Positions 30,145 to 40,187 are shown, counted from the stretch's first letter. The stretch is DNA of 64,000 nucleotides from Oscillospiraceae bacterium (GCA_015066085.1 SVPA01000004.1:32953-96952); one strand, 5' to 3'. Numbers and translations are program-made. The notes: generated from the sequence alone by a model not told the origin.

Positions 30145-32097
30145 TTAACCTTTAAGTTTATTGATTCTGTCACGCAGATAGGCGGCGTGTTCGAATTCGA
30201 GCATCTGTGCCGCTTCTTTCATTTGGGCGGTTAATGACGCGATTAGTTTGTCCTTTTCGGTGCGGCTCATCTTCTTTATGGGCTTTGAGTCGTCGGGTTT
30301 TGAGGACATTTCGATAATTGCTCTGACATCCTTGACGACCGATTTAGGAGTTATTCCATTTGCCTTATTATAGTCATCCTGAATTTTTCGGCGGCGGTTG
30401 GTCTCAAAAATTGCCCGTTCCATAGAGGGTGTCACCGTATCGGCATACATTATAACCTCGCCGTTTGCGTTACGGGCGGCTCTGCCTATGGTCTGAATAA
30501 GCGAGGTTTCGCTTCGAAGGAAGCCCTCTTTATCGGCGTCGAGGATTGCAACGAGCGACACTTCGGGGATATCAAGTCCTTCACGAAGAAGATTTATTCC
30601 AACAAGGACATCAAACTCGCCAAGGCGTAAATCTCTGATTATTTGCATACGCTCCATAGCGTCAATATCGTGGTGCATATAGCGTACCTTGATGCCGAGT
30701 TTTTCGAGGTAATCGGTAAGGTCTTCTGCCATTTTTTTAGTCAGCGTTGTAACTAAAACTCTTTCCTTTTTGGCGCTTCTCTCGTTAATTTCGGAAACGA
30801 GGTCATCAATCTGTCCCTCGGTGGGTTTGACAGTAACAAGCGGGTCTAAAAGTCCTGTTGGGCGGATAACCTGTTCAACAATTTGGGCAGATTTCTCCTT
30901 TTCAAAGTCGCCCGGGGTTGCCGAAACAAAGATTGCCTGATTTATACGCTCATAAAACTCATTAAAGTTTAAGGGGCGGTTATCGTAAGCCGAGGGCAGA
31001 CGGAAACCGTATTCAATAAGGTTGTCCTTTCTGCCTCTGTCTCCGCCGTACATTCCCCTTACCTGCGGAAGCATAACGTGGGATTCGTCGACAAAAAGAA
31101 GAAAATCATCGGGGAAATAGTCGAGCAGAGTAAATGGGGTACTTCCGGGAGGTCTTCTCGACATAACCCTTGAATAGTTTTCGATTCCTTTACAAGTTCC
31201 AATTTCGCGAAGCATTTCAATATCGTACTCAGTACGCTGACGAATTCGCTGGGCTTCAATAAGTTTCTCGTTATCTATAAAATAGCGAACCCTGTCTTCC
31301 ATTTCATTCTCAATGTCTTTAAGGGCGTCGTTCATTTTATCGGCCGGAACGATATAGTGAGAGGCGGGGTAGATTGCAACATGGCTCATTACATTTTTAA
31401 TTTCGCCCGTTACGGTATTTATTTCGGAAATGCGTTCAATTTCATCCCCGAAAAAGTCAATTCTTAAAGCGAGTTCATAGGAATAAGCGGGATAGATTTC
31501 AACAACATCTCCCCTGACCCTGAACTTGTTTCGGGTAAAGTTAATATCGTTTCTTTCATACTGCAAATCGACAAGGCGACGAATTAGCCAGTCGCGGTCT
31601 TTCTCCATTCCCGTTCGAAGCGAAATGACCATACTTCTATAATCTATCGGGTTGCCGAGCGAATAAATACAAGAAACCGAAGCCACGATTATTACATCAC
31701 GGCGTTCAGAGAGCGCACAGGTAGCAGAGTGACGGAGTTTATCGATTTCGTCGTTAATTGCAGAGTCCTTTTCTATATAAGTATCGGTACCGGGAATATA
31801 GGCTTCGGGCTGATAGTAGTCATAGTAGGAAACAAAATATTCAACCGCATTCTCGGGGAAGAATTCTTTAAATTCTGAACAGAGTTGTGCGGCGAGGGTT
31901 TTATTATGAGCGAGAACGAGGGTCGGACGGTTTACTTTTTCGATGATATTCGCCATTGTAAAGGTCTTACCAGAACCCGTTACACCAAGCAGAGTTTGTT
32001 CTCTATCTCCCCTATTTAAGCCGTCAACTAATTTTTCAATCGCTTCGGGTTGGTCGCCCGTAGGACTGAATTTTGAAACTAATTTAAACTTATCCAC
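30145..32097 (-). CDS. uvrB: Excinuclease ABC subunit B
   Basis: About 650 residues. It has the helicase-like Walker [14 protein letters not shown] near 42, the beta-hairpin [12 protein letters not shown] near 95, the DEAH-like motif FVDESHV near 338, motif [11 protein letters not shown] near 540 and a C-terminal UVR domain (last 35 residues, [16 protein letters not shown]). GTG 32097 is the start, with GAGGTGAG 4 bases upstream. It verifies lesions and recruits UvrC. The start lies about 50 bases after the reductase gene on the same strand. Confidence 0.97.
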   Translation of the reverse strand: MDKFKLVSKFSPTGDQPEAIEKLVDGLNRGDREQTLLGVTGSGKTFTMANIIEKVNRPTLVLAHNKTLAAQLCSEFKEFFPENAVEYFVSYYDYYQPEAYIPGTDTYIEKDSAINDEIDKLRHSATCALSERRDVIIVASVSCIYSLGNPIDYRSMVISLRTGMEKDRDWLIRRLVDLQYERNDINFTRNKFRVRGDVVEIYPAYSYELALRIDFFGDEIERISEINTVTGEIKNVMSHVAIYPASHYIVPADKMNDALKDIENEMEDRVRYFIDNEKLIEAQRIRQRTEYDIEMLREIGTCKGIENYSRVMSRRPPGSTPFTLLDYFPDDFLLFVDESHVMLPQVRGMYGGDRGRKDNLIEYGFRLPSAYDNRPLNFNEFYERINQAIFVSATPGDFEKEKSAQIVEQVIRPTGLLDPLVTVKPTEGQIDDLVSEINERSAKKERVLVTTLTKKMAEDLTDYLEKLGIKVRYMHHDIDAMERMQIIRDLRLGEFDVLVGINLLREGLDIPEVSLVAILDADKEGFLRSETSLIQTIGRAARNANGEVIMYADTVTPSMERAIFETNRRRKIQDDYNKANGITPKSVVKDVRAIIEMSSKPDDSKPIKKMSRTEKDKLIASLTAQMKEAAQMLEFEHAAYLRDRINKLKG

Positions 32098-32148
32098 CGT
32101 TCTCACCTCGCATTTATTAATAATATGACACAATAATTGCTTAAATCT

Positions 32149-33246
32149 TTACATATCGGATATTTTTTCAATCTGTTCTTTTATTTTAATATTTTGTGGG
32201 CAGACGCCCTCGCATCTTGCACACTTAATGCAGTCCATTGGAGATGCCTTATCCTTTGGAAACAATTCTTTTGCCTCGGCCATAGATATTTTTGCAGAAA
32301 GCACCTTATTGTAAACCGCAAAAAGTTCGGGAATAGGTATATTTTTAGGGCAAACCTCGGTGCAGTAACTGCAACCCGTACAAGAAATTTGCCTAACCTT
32401 ACGAATAATTTCACGAACTTGGTCGGTTGCCGTATATTCCTCCTTGTTAAACGGGACGAGGTTTTTAAAGGTATTTATATTATCCTGCATCATATTCATA
32501 TCGCCCATTCCCGAAAGAACCATAAACACCTCGGGATAACTTGCGGCATAACGCAAAGCGTAGGAGGCATAACTGCCGCCGTTTAGTTTGTCAAAAATCT
32601 CTTTTGCGCTATCGGGAAGATTCACAAGATAACCGCCTCTTACGGGCTCCATAACAATTACCTTTTTGCCGTGTTTAACAGCAACATCATAACAAGCCTT
32701 GCTTTGAACACTCGGGTCATCAAAGTCAAGATAATTTATTTGAAGTTGAACCGCTTCAATACAAGGTTGCTCGGAAAGTATCATATCAAGAACATCGGCA
32801 GTGTCGTGAAAAGACATTGCGATATGTTTGATTTTTCCCTCTTCTTTTAACTTCTTAACAATTTCAAAACTGTTGCATTTTTTATGTTTTGGGTATGAAT
32901 CTCGAGTCAGGCAATGGAACAAATAGAAATCAAAATATTCCACTTTGCAGGTTTCAAGTTGCTTTTCAAAAAGGGGTATAATCTCTTCCTGCTTTTCAAA
33001 ATACCAATCAGACAACTTATTTGCCAGAATAAAATCTTCTCTATTATAACGAGCCGATAAGCATTCGCCTATTACGATTTCACTTTTTCCGTCAATATAT
33101 CCGTGAGCCGTATCAAAATAATTGAAACCCGCCGAAATAAAGGCATCAATCATACGGCAAAACTCTTCTTTATCAACCTCGTTATCATTCATTTTAAGAC
33201 GCATACAGCCGAAGCCTAATTTTTTCTTTACCTTTTCAAAAGACAT
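32149..33246 (-). CDS. Aldo/keto reductase with C-terminal 4Fe-4S domain
   Basis: About 365 residues. The AKR barrel occupies 1-270 with NYFDTAHGYIDGKSE near 45 carrying the catalytic Asp and Tyr. The C-terminus has two iron-sulfur motifs, CTGCSYCTEVCPK near 290 and CIKCARCEGVCPQN near 340. Such ferredoxin-type AKRs are common in anaerobes, and their substrates are largely unknown. ATG 33246 has AAGGAG upstream. The two clusters imply ferredoxin-linked electron supply rather than NADPH alone. Confidence 0.88.
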   Translation of the reverse strand: MSFEKVKKKLGFGCMRLKMNDNEVDKEEFCRMIDAFISAGFNYFDTAHGYIDGKSEIVIGECLSARYNREDFILANKLSDWYFEKQEEIIPLFEKQLETCKVEYFDFYLFHCLTRDSYPKHKKCNSFEIVKKLKEEGKIKHIAMSFHDTADVLDMILSEQPCIEAVQLQINYLDFDDPSVQSKACYDVAVKHGKKVIVMEPVRGGYLVNLPDSAKEIFDKLNGGSYASYALRYAASYPEVFMVLSGMGDMNMMQDNINTFKNLVPFNKEEYTATDQVREIIRKVRQISCTGCSYCTEVCPKNIPIPELFAVYNKVLSAKISMAEAKELFPKDKASPMDCIKCARCEGVCPQNIKIKEQIEKISDM

Positions 33247-33256
33247 TGTTTTCTCC

Positions 33257-34159
33257 TTAGGGCTTACATATACCACAGGGCGAGTAACCGTCTCGAATAA
33301 GGGTTTCTCTTGTGCCTGTATATTCTTTATAATTTTCGGATTTAATGTTTTTTACACCCGAACAACTTGAGAAATGGAATTTTTTAGAGTTTGTATTCAA
33401 GACATATTGGTTATCCGTTTTTGAAGAGGTCGGTTTGCTTTGTTCGTTTGGGGTTACGCTTTCGAGTCGGCTTTCGCCCGTTTGATAGTCAATTACAATT
33501 CCCGGTTGATTATTATAAACAAAGACATTAAAACAGATACCCTCTCCGCCGTCTTCAACAGAATAGGCTTCCATATATACTCCGTTTGCGACAAGGTTAT
33601 CCCCGTCATAAACGGGGGTTACTCGGTACATAACGTGATTTTTGGTTTCCTTTACATAGTCGGCAACCATATTTTCAAAGGGCAACATTCCGTCAACATT
33701 AAAATACCTTGTTCCTGTTATTAGATTTTTCTTGTTAGCGTTTTCGCCCGTTAACTGAAAGCCGATAAGATGACAACGGTTATAAAGATACTTTCCGTCA
33801 ACAATATCATATTTTACGGTATGCCAACCGGTTGGTTTAACCTGGCCGATTTCTCCTCTGTCCTCGGTAGGCATTATATCAACACCAATACAGGCGGTAG
33901 CAACACCGCATCTGCCGAGGCTATCAAGTTCAGAGTAACTTTCAAAAGAATCGGTTACAAGTTCTTCGGTTTTAAAACCGGGGTTATTACCGTTTACAAC
34001 AACAAAAGGTTGGTCTGAAAATTCGGGTATATCAGAATTTATTTCGCTATTTACAGAAGAGGTATTGTCGGGGAGTTTATTTTCGGGCAGGGTTGAAACA
34101 CAGCCCGAAAGCAAAAGCAAAAACGCAAGGACAAGGCATAATAATTTACTGTATTTCAT
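33257..34159 (-). CDS. Secreted DNA/RNA non-specific endonuclease lipoprotein
   Basis: 300 residues. It has a lipoprotein signal with lipobox LLSGC, a linker rich in Ser and Pro, then a beta-beta-alpha metal nuclease domain (about 95-230) with YNRCHLIGFQLTGENA and NKKNLITGTRYFN, the His and Asn of the active site. The C-terminus (about 255-300) holds HFSSCSGVKN and SPCGICKP, a small cysteine module often attached to such nucleases. It probably degrades extracellular DNA or processes it during uptake. Its ATG overlaps the previous gene's stop codon by one base. Confidence 0.85.
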   Translation of the reverse strand: MKYSKLLCLVLAFLLLLSGCVSTLPENKLPDNTSSVNSEINSDIPEFSDQPFVVVNGNNPGFKTEELVTDSFESYSELDSLGRCGVATACIGVDIMPTEDRGEIGQVKPTGWHTVKYDIVDGKYLYNRCHLIGFQLTGENANKKNLITGTRYFNVDGMLPFENMVADYVKETKNHVMYRVTPVYDGDNLVANGVYMEAYSVEDGGEGICFNVFVYNNQPGIVIDYQTGESRLESVTPNEQSKPTSSKTDNQYVLNTNSKKFHFSSCSGVKNIKSENYKEYTGTRETLIRDGYSPCGICKP

Positions 34160-34557
34160 TATCTGTAAACCTCCTCAGTGATTTTTTCGTGAGAATTGCC
34201 CTTGAATTCTTTAGTTGAAACAAGGGTTTTGCCCGACAAAAGTTCACTACTTAACTTTAAATCGGACGGATAGACTCTATTCCATTTATAAATTATAATT
34301 TCTTCAATTTGAGCGTCACAAAGGGACTCTCTTTCAACAAAGCAGAAATCCCCCGTTTTAGCAAGGGTTAAAAAGTCATTACTAACCGAAACATTCTTTG
34401 GTAGTTCTTCAAAAAGACATAGCGAGTACTCACTTATGAAAAGTTTGTTCTCTCCGACAAGGTCGAGCATTTTTTGAATTTGCACTTTATCTCGGCTTTG
34501 TCTTTTGCCGAAAAACGCCATTCCGTATCGGTCGTCTACACAAACAATCAAATTCAT
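34159..34557 (-). CDS. Conserved hypothetical protein
   Basis: About 132 residues, beginning MNLIVCVDDRYGMAFFGKRQSRD. I do not recognise a characterised family, although similar short proteins starting MNLIVCVD are common in Clostridia. It has no signal peptide and no membrane helix and looks like a mixed alpha/beta cytoplasmic protein with a dinucleotide-type first strand. ATG 34557 is preceded by GGTGAT. It is coupled to the nuclease gene by a TAATG overlap, so they share a transcript. Confidence 0.7.
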   Translation of the reverse strand: MNLIVCVDDRYGMAFFGKRQSRDKVQIQKMLDLVGENKLFISEYSLCLFEELPKNVSVSNDFLTLAKTGDFCFVERESLCDAQIEEIIIYKWNRVYPSDLKLSSELLSGKTLVSTKEFKGNSHEKITEEVYR

Positions 34558-34602
34558 AAAATCACCATTTTTATTATCGCATAGCACTATTTTATTGTCA
34601 AC

Positions 34603-34632
34603 GAAAAAGACGCAGAAATCTGCGTCTTTTTC
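34603..34632. terminator. Bidirectional-looking terminator after apbE
   Basis: GAAAAAGACGCAGA and its complement form a strong hairpin between the apbE stop and the next minus-strand gene; it ends the apbE transcript. Confidence 0.85.
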
Positions 34633-35699
34633 TAATACATTTTAATTATTATATCTTTAAAATTATCACTGTAGAGTATTTCGTTTTCGGCGGTTATCCA
34701 AACGGCTTCGACGCCTTCAAATTTTGAAATTATCTCTTTACCCTCTTCATAAGAAAGGTTAAAGAGGGCGGTTGAAAGGGCATCGGCAAGACCGCTATCA
34801 CAGGCGAGAATTGAAACCGAAGAAAAAGTATTGTTTGGCATTAGCGTTTCAGGGTCGATTATATGATGATATCTGACCCCGTCAACAGTATAAAAACGCT
34901 CATAAGAGCCACTGGTTACAAATGTTTGGTCTTTGAGTTTAACGTTCATAAGATAGGGCTTTTCGCTTTCCTTATCGGGATTGGTCACGGCGGCGCTCCA
35001 GTCAGAGCCGTCGCCTTTAGTACCGATAGTTCTAATATTTCCGCCGAAATTAAGGGCATAGTTAGTAGCACCGTCGGCAATAAGAGCCTGCGCGATTTGC
35101 TCGGTAGCGTAGCCTTTTGCAACGGCGCCGACATCAAGCGACATATTAGAGTTCTCTAAAAATACGGTACTATTTTCTCGGTCGATTATGATTTTCGAAA
35201 AGTCAGTATATTTATTTGCTTCCTCTAACATTCCCTTCGGGGGAAGTTTAGCGTTTTGCGGGTCGGCAGAATACATAGTTCTGTAGTTATGCCAGATTTT
35301 AAGAACGCTTCCCATAGCAATATTGACGGTTCCGTCCGTTTTCTCATAGAGGTCCTTACTATAATCAATAAGGTCAATAATTTCTTTCTCTACCTTAACG
35401 GCATTTTGCCCAGCCATTTTGTTTATAGTGAAAACATTATTTAACCCGTCATACGAATGATAAATATCATAAAGGCGGTTATATTTATTTAGCAAGGTTT
35501 CAATTTTTTCACAAACCGCATCAAACTCTGCTTGTGATTCTTCAAAACCGACAACGGTGCAAACGGTATCAAAATATTCAATATAAGAAGTGCTGTACTT
35601 ATTTAGTTTTGTGCCTTGTTCTGCCTGATTTAAACTGCAGGAGCAAAGAAGACACAATATTAAACTGCAACTTAAAGCACGAAGAACAAATTTTTTCAA
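34632..35699 (-). CDS. apbE: FAD:protein FMN transferase
   Basis: 355 residues. The N-terminal lipoprotein signal (ILCLLCSCS) indicates export and anchoring. The ApbE core shows YIEYFDTVCTVVGF near 40, DVGAVAKGYATEQI near 185 and NFGGNIRTIG near 220, then HHIIDPETLMP near 275. ApbE attaches FMN covalently to threonine of extracytoplasmic flavoproteins. Start TTG 35699 has GAGGTA 7 bases upstream. The neighbouring duplicated-domain lipoprotein is a candidate partner, though no standard flavinylation motif was found in it. Confidence 0.92.
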   Translation of the reverse strand: MKKFVLRALSCSLILCLLCSCSLNQAEQGTKLNKYSTSYIEYFDTVCTVVGFEESQAEFDAVCEKIETLLNKYNRLYDIYHSYDGLNNVFTINKMAGQNAVKVEKEIIDLIDYSKDLYEKTDGTVNIAMGSVLKIWHNYRTMYSADPQNAKLPPKGMLEEANKYTDFSKIIIDRENSTVFLENSNMSLDVGAVAKGYATEQIAQALIADGATNYALNFGGNIRTIGTKGDGSDWSAAVTNPDKESEKPYLMNVKLKDQTFVTSGSYERFYTVDGVRYHHIIDPETLMPNNTFSSVSILACDSGLADALSTALFNLSYEEGKEIISKFEGVEAVWITAENEILYSDNFKDIIIKMY

Positions 35700-35723
35700 G
35701 ATAAATACCTCATTTAAGAAAAA

Positions 35724-35749
35724 AAGAGGGGATTTTTAAGTCCCCTCTT
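35724..35749 (-). terminator. Terminator after the duplicated-domain lipoprotein gene
   Basis: AAGAGGGGA pairs with TCCCCTCTT around a short loop, followed by T-rich sequence on the minus strand. It separates this highly expressed unit from apbE. Confidence 0.85.
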
Positions 35750-35768
35750 AATTAATAGCAAAACTTAA

Positions 35769-36806
35769 TTATTTTGCAACGCCGATTGCGTTAGCGAGAA
35801 CTGCCTGATAGCCGGCAATCTGCATGGTGCATTTTGCAGCGAGGTCAGCATCGGTAGGACGCATGTAACCGTCGTTACGGGTATCAGCGGTAGCGATTGC
35901 TTTAATTTCGTCAGCAGTCATAGCCTTCTCAGCGATATAATCGGTGAGGTCAGCAGCCTGAACATACCACTCAGCAATGCAGGTGCCTTCGGGGCTGAAC
36001 TTAACCATGTTGTAGTCTTCTTTAAGGCTACGCTTGGTGTTTACGAAGGTTTTAGCAGCGATTTTGCCAGCGTTGTCAACTTCAACCTTGGGCTGAATTT
36101 CATCAACGATTGCAGCAATGGTCTTGCCGTCAGCGTCAACTACGATTGCGCCGAAGGTAGAATAAAGTTGAGCAGTAGCGTTCTTTTCGCCAGCGTCGGT
36201 AGAACCGGCAACATTGGTTTCAACATCAAGACCGAGTTTGAAGCCTTCAGCAGCGGTGAAGGTTTTAGCCTGGTCGTCTTTGCAAGCAGCGATGAAAGCA
36301 GCCTTGAAAGCAGTGATGTCCATGGTGCAGGCAGCATAGAGGTCAGCGTCGGTAGCAACCTGATGGCCGTTCTTTTCTTCGGTAGCGATAGCTTCGATGT
36401 CAGCAACGGTCTTGCCAATCATTTTCTCTACGAAAGCAGCAGCCTGTTCATACCATTCTTTACCGATGGGAGAAGCGCCCTTCATAGCGTAGTCTTCCTT
36501 CTTTTCCTTTTTGGTGCGAAGGTCAACCTTGTCGATGTCTACGATTTTGCCGTCTTTAACCTGAACCTTGGTCTGAGCGCAGTCGAGGTCAGCAGCAACG
36601 ATTTTTCCGTCAGCATCCATAACAACGGTAGCAACGGTAGCATCAGCCTGAGCAGTAGCATTCTTCTCAGCAGTAGCGTCTGCAGAAGAGTCAAGAGAAA
36701 CGGAGATGCCCATTCCGAGTTTGTACTCAGCAGTAGCAGGTTCACCGCAAGCAGCGAAGGTAGCAACCATAGCAATAGCGAGTACTAATGCAAAAATCTT
36801 TTTCAT
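35769..36806 (-). CDS. Lipoprotein with two tandem copies of an FMN-binding-like domain
   Basis: 345 residues. After a lipobox VATFAAC the chain consists of two similar halves (about 28-175 and 185-345). Each has LGM/LGL, then EKNATAQ, a VVMDADGKIVAA or IVVDADGKTIAA strand, a segment ending KEDYAMK...IGKEWYEQAA or KEDYNMVKFSP...AEWYVQAA, and a final TDADLYAACTM or TDADLAAKCTM. This secreted lipoprotein family is frequent in Clostridia with unknown role. It has a strong promoter, a strong ribosome-binding site (AAAGGAG) and Ala/Lys-rich codon use suggesting high expression. ApbE lies directly downstream. Confidence 0.75.
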   Translation of the reverse strand: MKKIFALVLAIAMVATFAACGEPATAEYKLGMGISVSLDSSADATAEKNATAQADATVATVVMDADGKIVAADLDCAQTKVQVKDGKIVDIDKVDLRTKKEKKEDYAMKGASPIGKEWYEQAAAFVEKMIGKTVADIEAIATEEKNGHQVATDADLYAACTMDITAFKAAFIAACKDDQAKTFTAAEGFKLGLDVETNVAGSTDAGEKNATAQLYSTFGAIVVDADGKTIAAIVDEIQPKVEVDNAGKIAAKTFVNTKRSLKEDYNMVKFSPEGTCIAEWYVQAADLTDYIAEKAMTADEIKAIATADTRNDGYMRPTDADLAAKCTMQIAGYQAVLANAIGVAK

Positions 36807-36863
36807 TTTGTTTACTCCTTTAAAGTAAATTTAATCAAAGGGCATCTGCCCTAAGTCAATTGT

Positions 36864-36892
36864 ATTGTACACTAATAAAAACAAAAGGTCAA
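36864..36892 (-). promoter_or_regulatory. Sigma-A promoter of the duplicated-domain lipoprotein
   Basis: TTGACC (36887-36892) and TACAAT (36864-36869), spacing 17, lie on the minus strand. The leader then forms a small hairpin AGGGCAGATGCCCT. Confidence 0.8.
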
Positions 36893-36922
36893 TACTTTTT
36901 TGCGATTTTTGTTAAAAATATA

Positions 36923-38341
36923 TCAATCCGAAGTGACTACCTTAATCATATTGGTATTTCCGACAACATTTATAGGTGCTCCGCCCAAAATTACGGCTAT
37001 ATCCCCTCTTTTTATTAGGTCGATTTGTTTAGCACAGTCAAGGGCGTGTAAAAAGAGTTTTTCTTCACTGTCCTGATTTTTGGCAAGTACGGGATGAACA
37101 CCCCAAGAGAGAGAAAGTTGGTGGTAGGTTTTAATTTCGGGAGTAGAAGCAACAATCGGCTCTTTGGGTCTGAATTTTGAAAGACGACGGGCGGTATGAC
37201 CCGATTTAGTTACGGCAATTATTGCCTGTGCCTTTAAATCGGCGGCTGTAGTGCAAGCGGCGTCACAGATAGCGTTTGCGACATCCTTTTCGCTTACAAA
37301 ACTACGGTTTGCAAACATATTAAGACTTATAGCGTCGCTTTCCGCCTGACAGACTATTTTAGACATTACCTCAACTACACGGGCGGGGTGGTCCCCCATT
37401 GCCGTTTCTCCCGACAGCATTACGGCGCTTGTACCGTCAAACACAGCGTTTGCAACATCGGTTATTTCGGCTCTTGTAGGATTAAAGGAATGAACCATTG
37501 ATTCAAGCATCTGGGTAGCGGTTATTACAATCTTTCCCGAACCGTAACATGTTTTTATGAATCTTTTCTGGAGTCCTGGCAGTTTTTCATATTCAACCTC
37601 TACGCCCATATCTCCACGGGCAACCATTATGCCTTCTGATTCTTCAAGGATTTCGGCAAAATTCTGTACGCCCTGGCTATTCTCAATTTTTGCAATTATC
37701 TTGATATTATGTCCGCCGTTATAGTTTAAGAATTTTCTAAGGTCGGTAACATCTTTTTTAGTTCTTACAAAAGAGGCGGCAATATAATCAATATCATTTT
37801 CAACCGCAAAAAGTATATCCTCCTTATCCTTTTCGGAAAGGTAAGGCATATCAAGGTTTATACCGGGGATATTTATGCTTTTTCGGTTTTTAAGAATACC
37901 GCCGACTAAAACTTTGCAAACAATTTCAGTTTCACACACCGAGATGACCTTTAAAATAATGCTTCCGTCATCTATTTTTACAGTATTGTCGGGATTTAAC
38001 AGTTTACAGAGTCGGTCATAGGTTATGCTTACAAAATCATTTGTTCCAAGGATATTTTGAATTGTAAGTTTGAAAGTCTGGCCTTCTTTAAGTTCTGTCT
38101 GACCGCCCTCAATTAAACCCGTTCTGATTTCGGGGCCTTTGGTATCAAGTAAGATTGCGGCAGGAAGACCGAGCCGGTCACGAACTGAGCGGAAACGCTC
38201 AAGCGTTTCCTTATGCTCTTTATGGGTGCCGTGGGAAAAATTAAGACGGGCAACATTCATTCCGCTTATAAAAAGTTGTTCAATCATTTCCTCGCTGTTA
38301 CTTGCGGGACCGAGGGTGCAGACTATTTTTGTTTTTCTCAA
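36923..38341 (-). CDS. pyk: Pyruvate kinase
   Basis: About 472 residues, the short form without the extra C-terminal PEP-utiliser-like domain found in Bacillus. Landmarks are TKIVCTLGPASNS at the start, NFSHG near 38, ILLDTKGPEIRTG near 68, KIENSQGV near 220, MVARGDMGVE near 245 and ATQMLESM near 280. I prefer TTG 38341 (MRKTKIV) because it matches family starts and lies after GGTGA; GTG 38350 is the alternative. It makes ATP and pyruvate at the end of glycolysis. Confidence 0.95.
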   Translation of the reverse strand: MRKTKIVCTLGPASNSEEMIEQLFISGMNVARLNFSHGTHKEHKETLERFRSVRDRLGLPAAILLDTKGPEIRTGLIEGGQTELKEGQTFKLTIQNILGTNDFVSITYDRLCKLLNPDNTVKIDDGSIILKVISVCETEIVCKVLVGGILKNRKSINIPGINLDMPYLSEKDKEDILFAVENDIDYIAASFVRTKKDVTDLRKFLNYNGGHNIKIIAKIENSQGVQNFAEILEESEGIMVARGDMGVEVEYEKLPGLQKRFIKTCYGSGKIVITATQMLESMVHSFNPTRAEITDVANAVFDGTSAVMLSGETAMGDHPARVVEVMSKIVCQAESDAISLNMFANRSFVSEKDVANAICDAACTTAADLKAQAIIAVTKSGHTARRLSKFRPKEPIVASTPEIKTYHQLSLSWGVHPVLAKNQDSEEKLFLHALDCAKQIDLIKRGDIAVILGGAPINVVGNTNMIKVVTSD

Positions 38342-38403
38342 CCTACTCACCGTCCATAATCATTTAATATATTTATATGCAACTTTTTATTCATACAAAG
38401 TTG

Positions 38404-38432
38404 TTGACATAAAAATAATAAAGTTTTATATT
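38404..38432 (+). promoter_or_regulatory. Sigma-A promoter of the aminotransferase-maf unit
   Basis: TTGACA (38404-38409) and TATATT (38427-38432) with 17-base spacing, about 30 bases before the GTG start. Confidence 0.75.
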
Positions 38433-38463
38433 TATTATGTACTTTTAGGTAAGGAGTTATATT

Positions 38464-39645
38464 GTGATAAACAAAAAATATCTTCATCTTGGAACAGAGC
38501 GTTCCTCAATAAGAGAACTCTTTGAATACGGAAAAATGAAGGCTGAAATTATAGGCTCAGAAAATGTTTTTGATTTCAGTCTCGGTAACCCGAGCACTCC
38601 GCCACCTGCCAAAGTTATGAGGGCGTTTGACGAAATTTTATCGGAAAATGACCCTATGGCTATTCACGGATATACAAGCGCGCAAGGAAGCATTAAAGCA
38701 AGAACCGCTATAGCAAACTCCATTAACAAAAGATTTGGTATAAACGCTTCTGCTGACGAGATTTATATTTCCTGCGGTGCGGCGGCAGCCCTTTGTTCAG
38801 TTATTGGTGCGTTAAGTGAGAACTCTGACTCAGAGTTTGTTGCAATTGCCCCCTATTTCCCAGAATATAAGGTTTTTGTTGAGGGTCAAGGGGCAACCTT
38901 AAAAGTCGTTGATGCAGATACCGAAGACTTTCAAATTGACCTTGAGAAACTCTCTCTTTTATTAAACGAAAAAACTTCGGCGGTTATTATCAATTCACCA
39001 AACAACCCCTCGGGCAGAGTTTACTCCGAGAAAACCATTAAAAATCTTTCTAAACTTTTAAAAGAGCGTTCAAAGGAAATCGGGCACCCCATTTACATTA
39101 TCAGCGACGAGCCTTACAGAGAACTTGTATATGATGATGTGTTTGTGCCTTATATTCCTAATTACTATGATGATACAATAATTTGTTATTCATACAGTAA
39201 ATCATTGTCTTTACCGGGTGAGAGAATCGGTTACGTTTATGTGCCGTCGAGCGTTTCACAGAGCAAATCTGTATATGCGGCGGTTGCCGGAGCAGCAAGG
39301 TCTATGGGTTATGTTTGCGCACCCTCTCTTTTGCAAGAAGTTATTGCAAGATGCTGTGACACGGAGCCTAATTTAGACGACTATAAAACTAATCGCGAAC
39401 TGCTCTATAACGCTTTAACCGAATATGGTTATGACTGCGTTAAACCCGACGGCGCTTTCTATCTTTTTGTAAAAGCACCCTGCGGTGATGCAAAGCGTTT
39501 TTCTGAAATTGCCAAAGAGAAGAATATTCTTGTTGTGTCCGGAGATTCATTCGGGGTAAAAGAATATGTCAGAATTTCATACTGCGTAAACACAGATATG
39601 ATTAAAAGGGCACTTCCCTATTTTAAGGAGTTGATAAATTGTTAG
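38464..39645 (+). CDS. Class I/II PLP-dependent aminotransferase
   Basis: 393 residues of fold type I. FDFSLGNPSTPPP near 35, NSPNNPSGRVYSEKTI near 178 and SYSKSLSLPGERIGYV near 240 with the Schiff-base lysine are visible, and the C-terminal arginine motif is YVRISYCVN. The family includes aspartate and broad amino acid aminotransferases; the substrate is not fixed by the sequence. It starts at GTG 38464 behind AAGGAG. It overlaps maf by 7 bases on the same transcript. Confidence 0.9.
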   Translation: MINKKYLHLGTERSSIRELFEYGKMKAEIIGSENVFDFSLGNPSTPPPAKVMRAFDEILSENDPMAIHGYTSAQGSIKARTAIANSINKRFGINASADEIYISCGAAAALCSVIGALSENSDSEFVAIAPYFPEYKVFVEGQGATLKVVDADTEDFQIDLEKLSLLLNEKTSAVIINSPNNPSGRVYSEKTIKNLSKLLKERSKEIGHPIYIISDEPYRELVYDDVFVPYIPNYYDDTIICYSYSKSLSLPGERIGYVYVPSSVSQSKSVYAAVAGAARSMGYVCAPSLLQEVIARCCDTEPNLDDYKTNRELLYNALTEYGYDCVKPDGAFYLFVKAPCGDAKRFSEIAKEKNILVVSGDSFGVKEYVRISYCVNTDMIKRALPYFKELINC

Positions 39646-40187
39646 TACTTGCATCTGCCTCACCCAGAAGACAAGAACTGATTTCGGTTATAACAAAAGA
39701 TTTTATTGTTTGCCCAGCAAATACCGACGAGAGTTATGACGAGAATGTTCCTGTAAGTTCTGTTCCCGAACTCCTTGCGGTCAGAAAGGCGGCTGTTGTT
39801 TCAAAAGATTATCCCGACGATACAGTTTTAGGGTTTGACACTTCGGTTATAGTAGACGGCAAAATTTTAGGAAAGCCGACAGACTTTGAAGACGCAAAGC
39901 GAATGCTGAATCTTTTATCGGGTAAAACCCACCAGGTAATAACGGGCTGTGCAATCTTCAAAAAGGGCAAGACACTTAGTTTTTCACAGACGACTGATGT
40001 TACCTTCTATCCGCTTAGCGAAAAAGAAATTGAAGACTATGTAGCCACTCTTGAGCCTATGGACAAGGCAGGTGGATACGGAATTCAAGGGTATGGGTCT
40101 CTTCTTGTAAAAGAAATTAACGGCGACTTTTTTAATGTTGTTGGACTTCCCGTCGGCAAACTAAATAAAATGCTAAAAAGAATATAA
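39639..40187 (+). CDS. maf: Maf-type nucleoside triphosphate pyrophosphatase
   Basis: The 182-residue protein starts at TTG 39639, 8 bases after AAGGAG, giving LVLASASPRRQELI, the family signature. DTSVIVDGKILGKP near 67 and YVATLEPMDKAGGYGIQG near 133 carry the conserved acidic and substrate residues. Maf proteins hydrolyse dTTP/UTP or modified nucleotides and influence septation. It overlaps the aminotransferase stop codon and is followed by a strong terminator. Confidence 0.94.
   Translation: MLVLASASPRRQELISVITKDFIVCPANTDESYDENVPVSSVPELLAVRKAAVVSKDYPDDTVLGFDTSVIVDGKILGKPTDFEDAKRMLNLLSGKTHQVITGCAIFKKGKTLSFSQTTDVTFYPLSEKEIEDYVATLEPMDKAGGYGIQGYGSLLVKEINGDFFNVVGLPVGKLNKMLKRI

Noticed and set aside
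36140..36788. Long frames on both strands inside the duplicated-domain lipoprotein gene
   Set aside because: They are produced by GC-rich alanine codons of the real gene and have serine- or leucine-rich low-complexity products without start signals.
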